Assembly: GCA_914767885.1 (NCBI GenBank)
Contig: CAJZBQ010000036.1
Location: 1,178,001-1,242,000 of the forward strand
Reading direction: 5' to 3'
Source of the DNA: Blepharisma stoltei
Taxonomy: Eukaryota > Ciliophora > Heterotrichea > Heterotrichida > Blepharismidae
Length of the DNA stretch: 64,000 bases
The notes under the pieces are model-generated. The model saw only the letters and a list, made by a program, of their open reading frames with translations. It did not search any database and was not told where the DNA came from. Shown in pieces: positions 61,660 to 64,000 of the stretch (the first letter of the stretch is position 1; the number at the start of each line of letters is the position of its first letter). Made by a program: the position numbers and the translations under genes.

Positions 61660-64000
61660 ATGATAAAGATTATACTTTTGCTTTTTATTACAGCGTTTTG
61701 CAAGTTAAGAATCTCATACCCTCCAGAACTATATAAACTTTATCCTGATAATATCGTCCCTTCTGTTACTGCTAATCTTAGAAGATTTCCAACTTACACT
61801 CAAGGTTAGGCTAGGCTAGGTTATTTTTAAAGTCAGAAGTTAACCATACTGGCCACATACGGAAAATAATAATAAAATGGCGTCGTTTGAGATAATTTCT
61901 CTTCGAGGAATTTTTCTCCAGGCAATTTTATTATTATAGGATTCAGCTTTTCCGATGAGACCTTATCCAGTAGCATCAGGTAAGCAACTTAGAGGGGTAT
62001 ACAGTCTACTGAGCTGATCTAAGGATCTCTGGTTGGCACAGGGTTTTACTGCTAGATACTCCCGAGGAAGGGGACCCATAGGTGGCACAACTCGCACTAG
62101 CCATTTTCGAGCGAGGCAACCAGCTGTGTGCTTTCACTTGCTTAGGATTGTCCTCGACCCGATAAAAAGGGTGACGTCGTAATCCCCGGTGACATCACCA
62201 ATTGGTGTCTACTGGGGTGAGCCCTTGTGGCTTAGTTAAATCACCCTACGGAACCAGAGAAGAACGTTAAACACTCTAAGTAATTTTAAGTTTAAAGTCC
62301 TGCACGGAAAGCTCTACCATTTTTCGACTCCAGCCCAGAGGTCTCTACCCGAAATAAATTCCACTTTTACCTTCAGTCTCCTCCTTGCGGCTTCAGTCCT
62401 GAGTGGAGTTATGAACTTTCCCTTCTACAGGTGATTGGAGTAGTTTAATTCCAAAAATTAACTCCTTGGAGTCTCTTGAATGGTGAAGTACATTCCTTCA
62501 ACAGCTACAGGAAAAAGACTACTCCCCTATGGCCGGATCATCTCCATTTTACCATTTTAATGTATATAGATACACTCAAGGTAGTGTCGGATTTTTACCA
62601 AACAATACAAATCCATGTGACAAAAGCTCATGACCTCAATTTTCTAATTCACAGTTTTTGCTATTATGAATACAACTTGCGATTACTCAACTGTTGTTCA
62701 AATTGCCCAAGAAAGAGGAGCTCAAGGTGTCATTTTTGTGCTGAATTTGACTAATTCAAGATTAAAAAAAGTTTTGATATCTCCAGGCATTCATACCAAT
62801 ATATTTGTTGCAGGTATTTCAAATGGGTATATTAATATATGAAGAAAATTCAAGCAGGGTACAATATTGGTTGAATTCGATCACGACTGGATATTTCAGG
62901 AAAAACCAAGAATTTCGATATCACTTACAGGAAATTATAATTATGATAACGAATGATATTTGTATCTATTTCCTATTTATAAAAATGATGTGGATATAGA
63001 CTTATTCTTTAATTATTCATTTTCATGTTCTGATTGTCACCCAAATGACTGTTATTATAATAATAAATACTGCATGATTGATGACATAGATAATGCTAAT
63101 GGAAGAGATATGATTGATAGAACACTATTGGAAATGGCTTTGTTTGAATATACACAATTACACTCCCTATATTTAGGCACTTTTGCTATATTTTTACATG
63201 AACTAGGAAATTCATGCTCTAGCGATTACTCAAAGAATTGCAGTAGTAATGTTTTAAATTGGCTAAAAGTTGACTTAGAAGAAATTCAGAGTAGAATTGA
63301 CATGTCCTGAGAATCGTATAAGAATGAAGAATACGTAGATAATTATGAACTCAGGAGGCAATATAACAGATGGATAAATAAACAATATTTTGAACCTATA
63401 CCAAGCATTACCATAGGTAATATTACGCTTGGCTTAGATCAAGGATACGGTCTCCAAACATATATATGCAATTATATTAGATATACATCATATGTTTGTG
63501 ATGATACCTGCAGTAAGGATTGCGCAATTGACGATTTAAGCGATGGCTATTGTAATAAAAATTGTAAAACAGAATCTTGCTTATATGATATTCAAGACTG
63601 TAACAGTTTTTTTGATTTTTGTGATGACTTTCACGATGATGTTTGTCGTTATAGCTCTGGTGGCGATGAAGATTTAAGCAAAACTTCTATAATACTAATT
63701 GCAGTGTTTAGCTGTGTTGGATTTTGTTGGTAATTTTTATTTAGTTTTGGTTGTTGTTGTTGTTGTTATTACTTTTGCTATTGTATTAAATTCATAAAAG
63801 ATTACTATCGGGATCGAGAAAATCAGAGCCCTTCAGAAATCCGAGAGTTTCCTCTGCCTCACTTGCCACCCTCACCTCCCTCACCTCCCTTGCCTCCCTC
63901 ACCTCCCTTGCCTCGCCCACTTCCCTCACCTTTATTTCGCCTATCTTTACCGATTCGTAGATATTTACCTAGAGTAAATGTTCCAAGCTCTTCTTCTGAT
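61660..64000 (+). CDS. PA-domain / LNR-type membrane protein, partial at window end
   Basis: Signal peptide MIKIILLLFITAFCKL, then YPPELYKLYPDNIVPSVTAN. After a 776-bp SINE insertion, GSVGFLPNNTNPCDKSSWPQ leads into a protease-associated (PA) domain (TTCDYSTVVQIAQERGAQGVIFVLNL...VLISPGIHTNIFVAG). A long extracellular part contains Notch-type LNR-like cysteine modules (CDDTCSKDCAIDDLSDGYCN, CLYDIQDCN). Then a TM segment (TSIILIAVFSCVGFC), a Cys-rich juxtamembrane run and a Pro-rich tail (HLPPSPPSPPLPPSPPLPRP) that runs off the window. One 15-nt intron (63730-63744). The frame needs one extra T in a T5 run at ~62655. Resembles PA/LNR receptors common in ciliates; role unknown. Confidence 0.72.
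61795..62570 (-). mobile_element. Nested SINE-like pair in an exon, removable as a 776-bp IES
   Basis: Target duplication TACACTCAAGGT (61795-61806 and 62571-62582). The outer element is on the minus strand (tail GGTTAGGCTAGGCTAGG at its left) and homologous to 14096-14415. A plus-strand type 2 SINE (about 61866-62290) is nested inside it. Cutting at the TA that opens each duplication restores RFPTYTQGSVGFLPNN. Confidence 0.85.
61866..62290 (+). mobile_element. SINE-like type 2 nested in a type 5 SINE
   Basis: Starts ATAATAATAAAATGGCG with a hairpin closing at CAATTTTATTATTATAGG. Shares GATAAAAAGGGTGAC, CTACTGGGGTGAGCCCTTGT and TTAAATCACCCT with the copy in the dehydrogenase gene. Confidence 0.85.
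63730..63744 (+). other. 15-nt spliceosomal intron in the PA/LNR gene
   Basis: GTAATTTTTATTTAG. Removal continues VFSCVGFCCFGCCCCCYYFC through the membrane-proximal region instead of a stop. Confidence 0.85.

Noticed and set aside
1-64000. Stentor-like origin with standard code
   Set aside because: Many in-frame TGA codons at conserved Trp positions require UGA=Trp.
1-64000. Condylostoma-type code with UAA/UAG sense codons
   Set aside because: UAA and UAG are absent from nearly all conserved frames; only three doubtful in-frame TAA cases were seen.

Overview
This window reads as germline (micronuclear) DNA of a heterotrich ciliate, most likely Blepharisma or a close relative. Three sequence signs support this. 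(1) UGA is read as tryptophan inside conserved domains (PDI signal region, DENN, PP2A, cullin, kinase genes), while UAA and UAG end genes. (2) At least three introns are exactly 15 nt, GT...AG. (3) Nearly every gene is interrupted by AT-rich segments bounded by TA. Removing such a segment and keeping one TA restores the reading frame and the conserved protein, so these are internal eliminated sequences (IESs). I resolved about 45 of them. Lengths run from about 54 bp to 1.4 kb, with most short ones at 60-76 and 89-119 bp. The genus is inference from what is known of ciliate codes and introns; the excision logic is visible in the sequence.

Layout. 0-4 kb: a glutaredoxin-like/zinc-ribbon gene, an axonemal microtubule stabiliser (SAXO-like) and a protein disulfide isomerase. 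5-25 kb: two DENND4-type Rab-GEF paralogues on opposite strands (5.1-10.6 and 17.6-21.5 kb), each near a B-box/kelch-type gene (10.8-13.1 and 23.6-24.9 kb), with PP2A catalytic subunit and ATP synthase OSCP between them. 26-34.7 kb: a small acylated protein, an ML lipid-binding protein, a CCCH protein, an EF-hand protein, a tandem cyclic-nucleotide-binding protein, a cysteine-rich surface protein and the COMPASS subunit RBBP5. 34.7-46 kb: a decayed tandem copy of RBBP5, small unknown genes, a triple-CCCH gene, an AGC kinase and a CDPK. 45.8-60 kb: APC1, a cullin, and D-3-phosphoglycerate dehydrogenase. 60-64 kb: a RING-finger gene with defects and a PA-domain/LNR membrane protein cut by the window end.

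Mobile DNA. No transposase or reverse-transcriptase gene is visible. There are at least six non-autonomous element types. F1 is a Pogo-like MITE (nine copies, TIR core CTCCGTGAGCGAACAAAA). F2 has the same plan with a different core (GATCAAGGATGGGG). F3 is a ~175-bp MITE, F4 a 1.4-kb G-rich TIR element, F5 a 245-bp inverted repeat, and F6 a near-perfect 158-bp palindrome. Several SINE-like retroposon families with 12-21 bp target duplications are also present. Many are nested. Several SINE-like copies sit in the middle of exons; their target duplication contains a TA, which allows clean removal as an IES.

Limits. Several frames break by one base, often at homopolymers; I read most as assembly errors. 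Joins are manual and exact IES ends can shift within short direct repeats.
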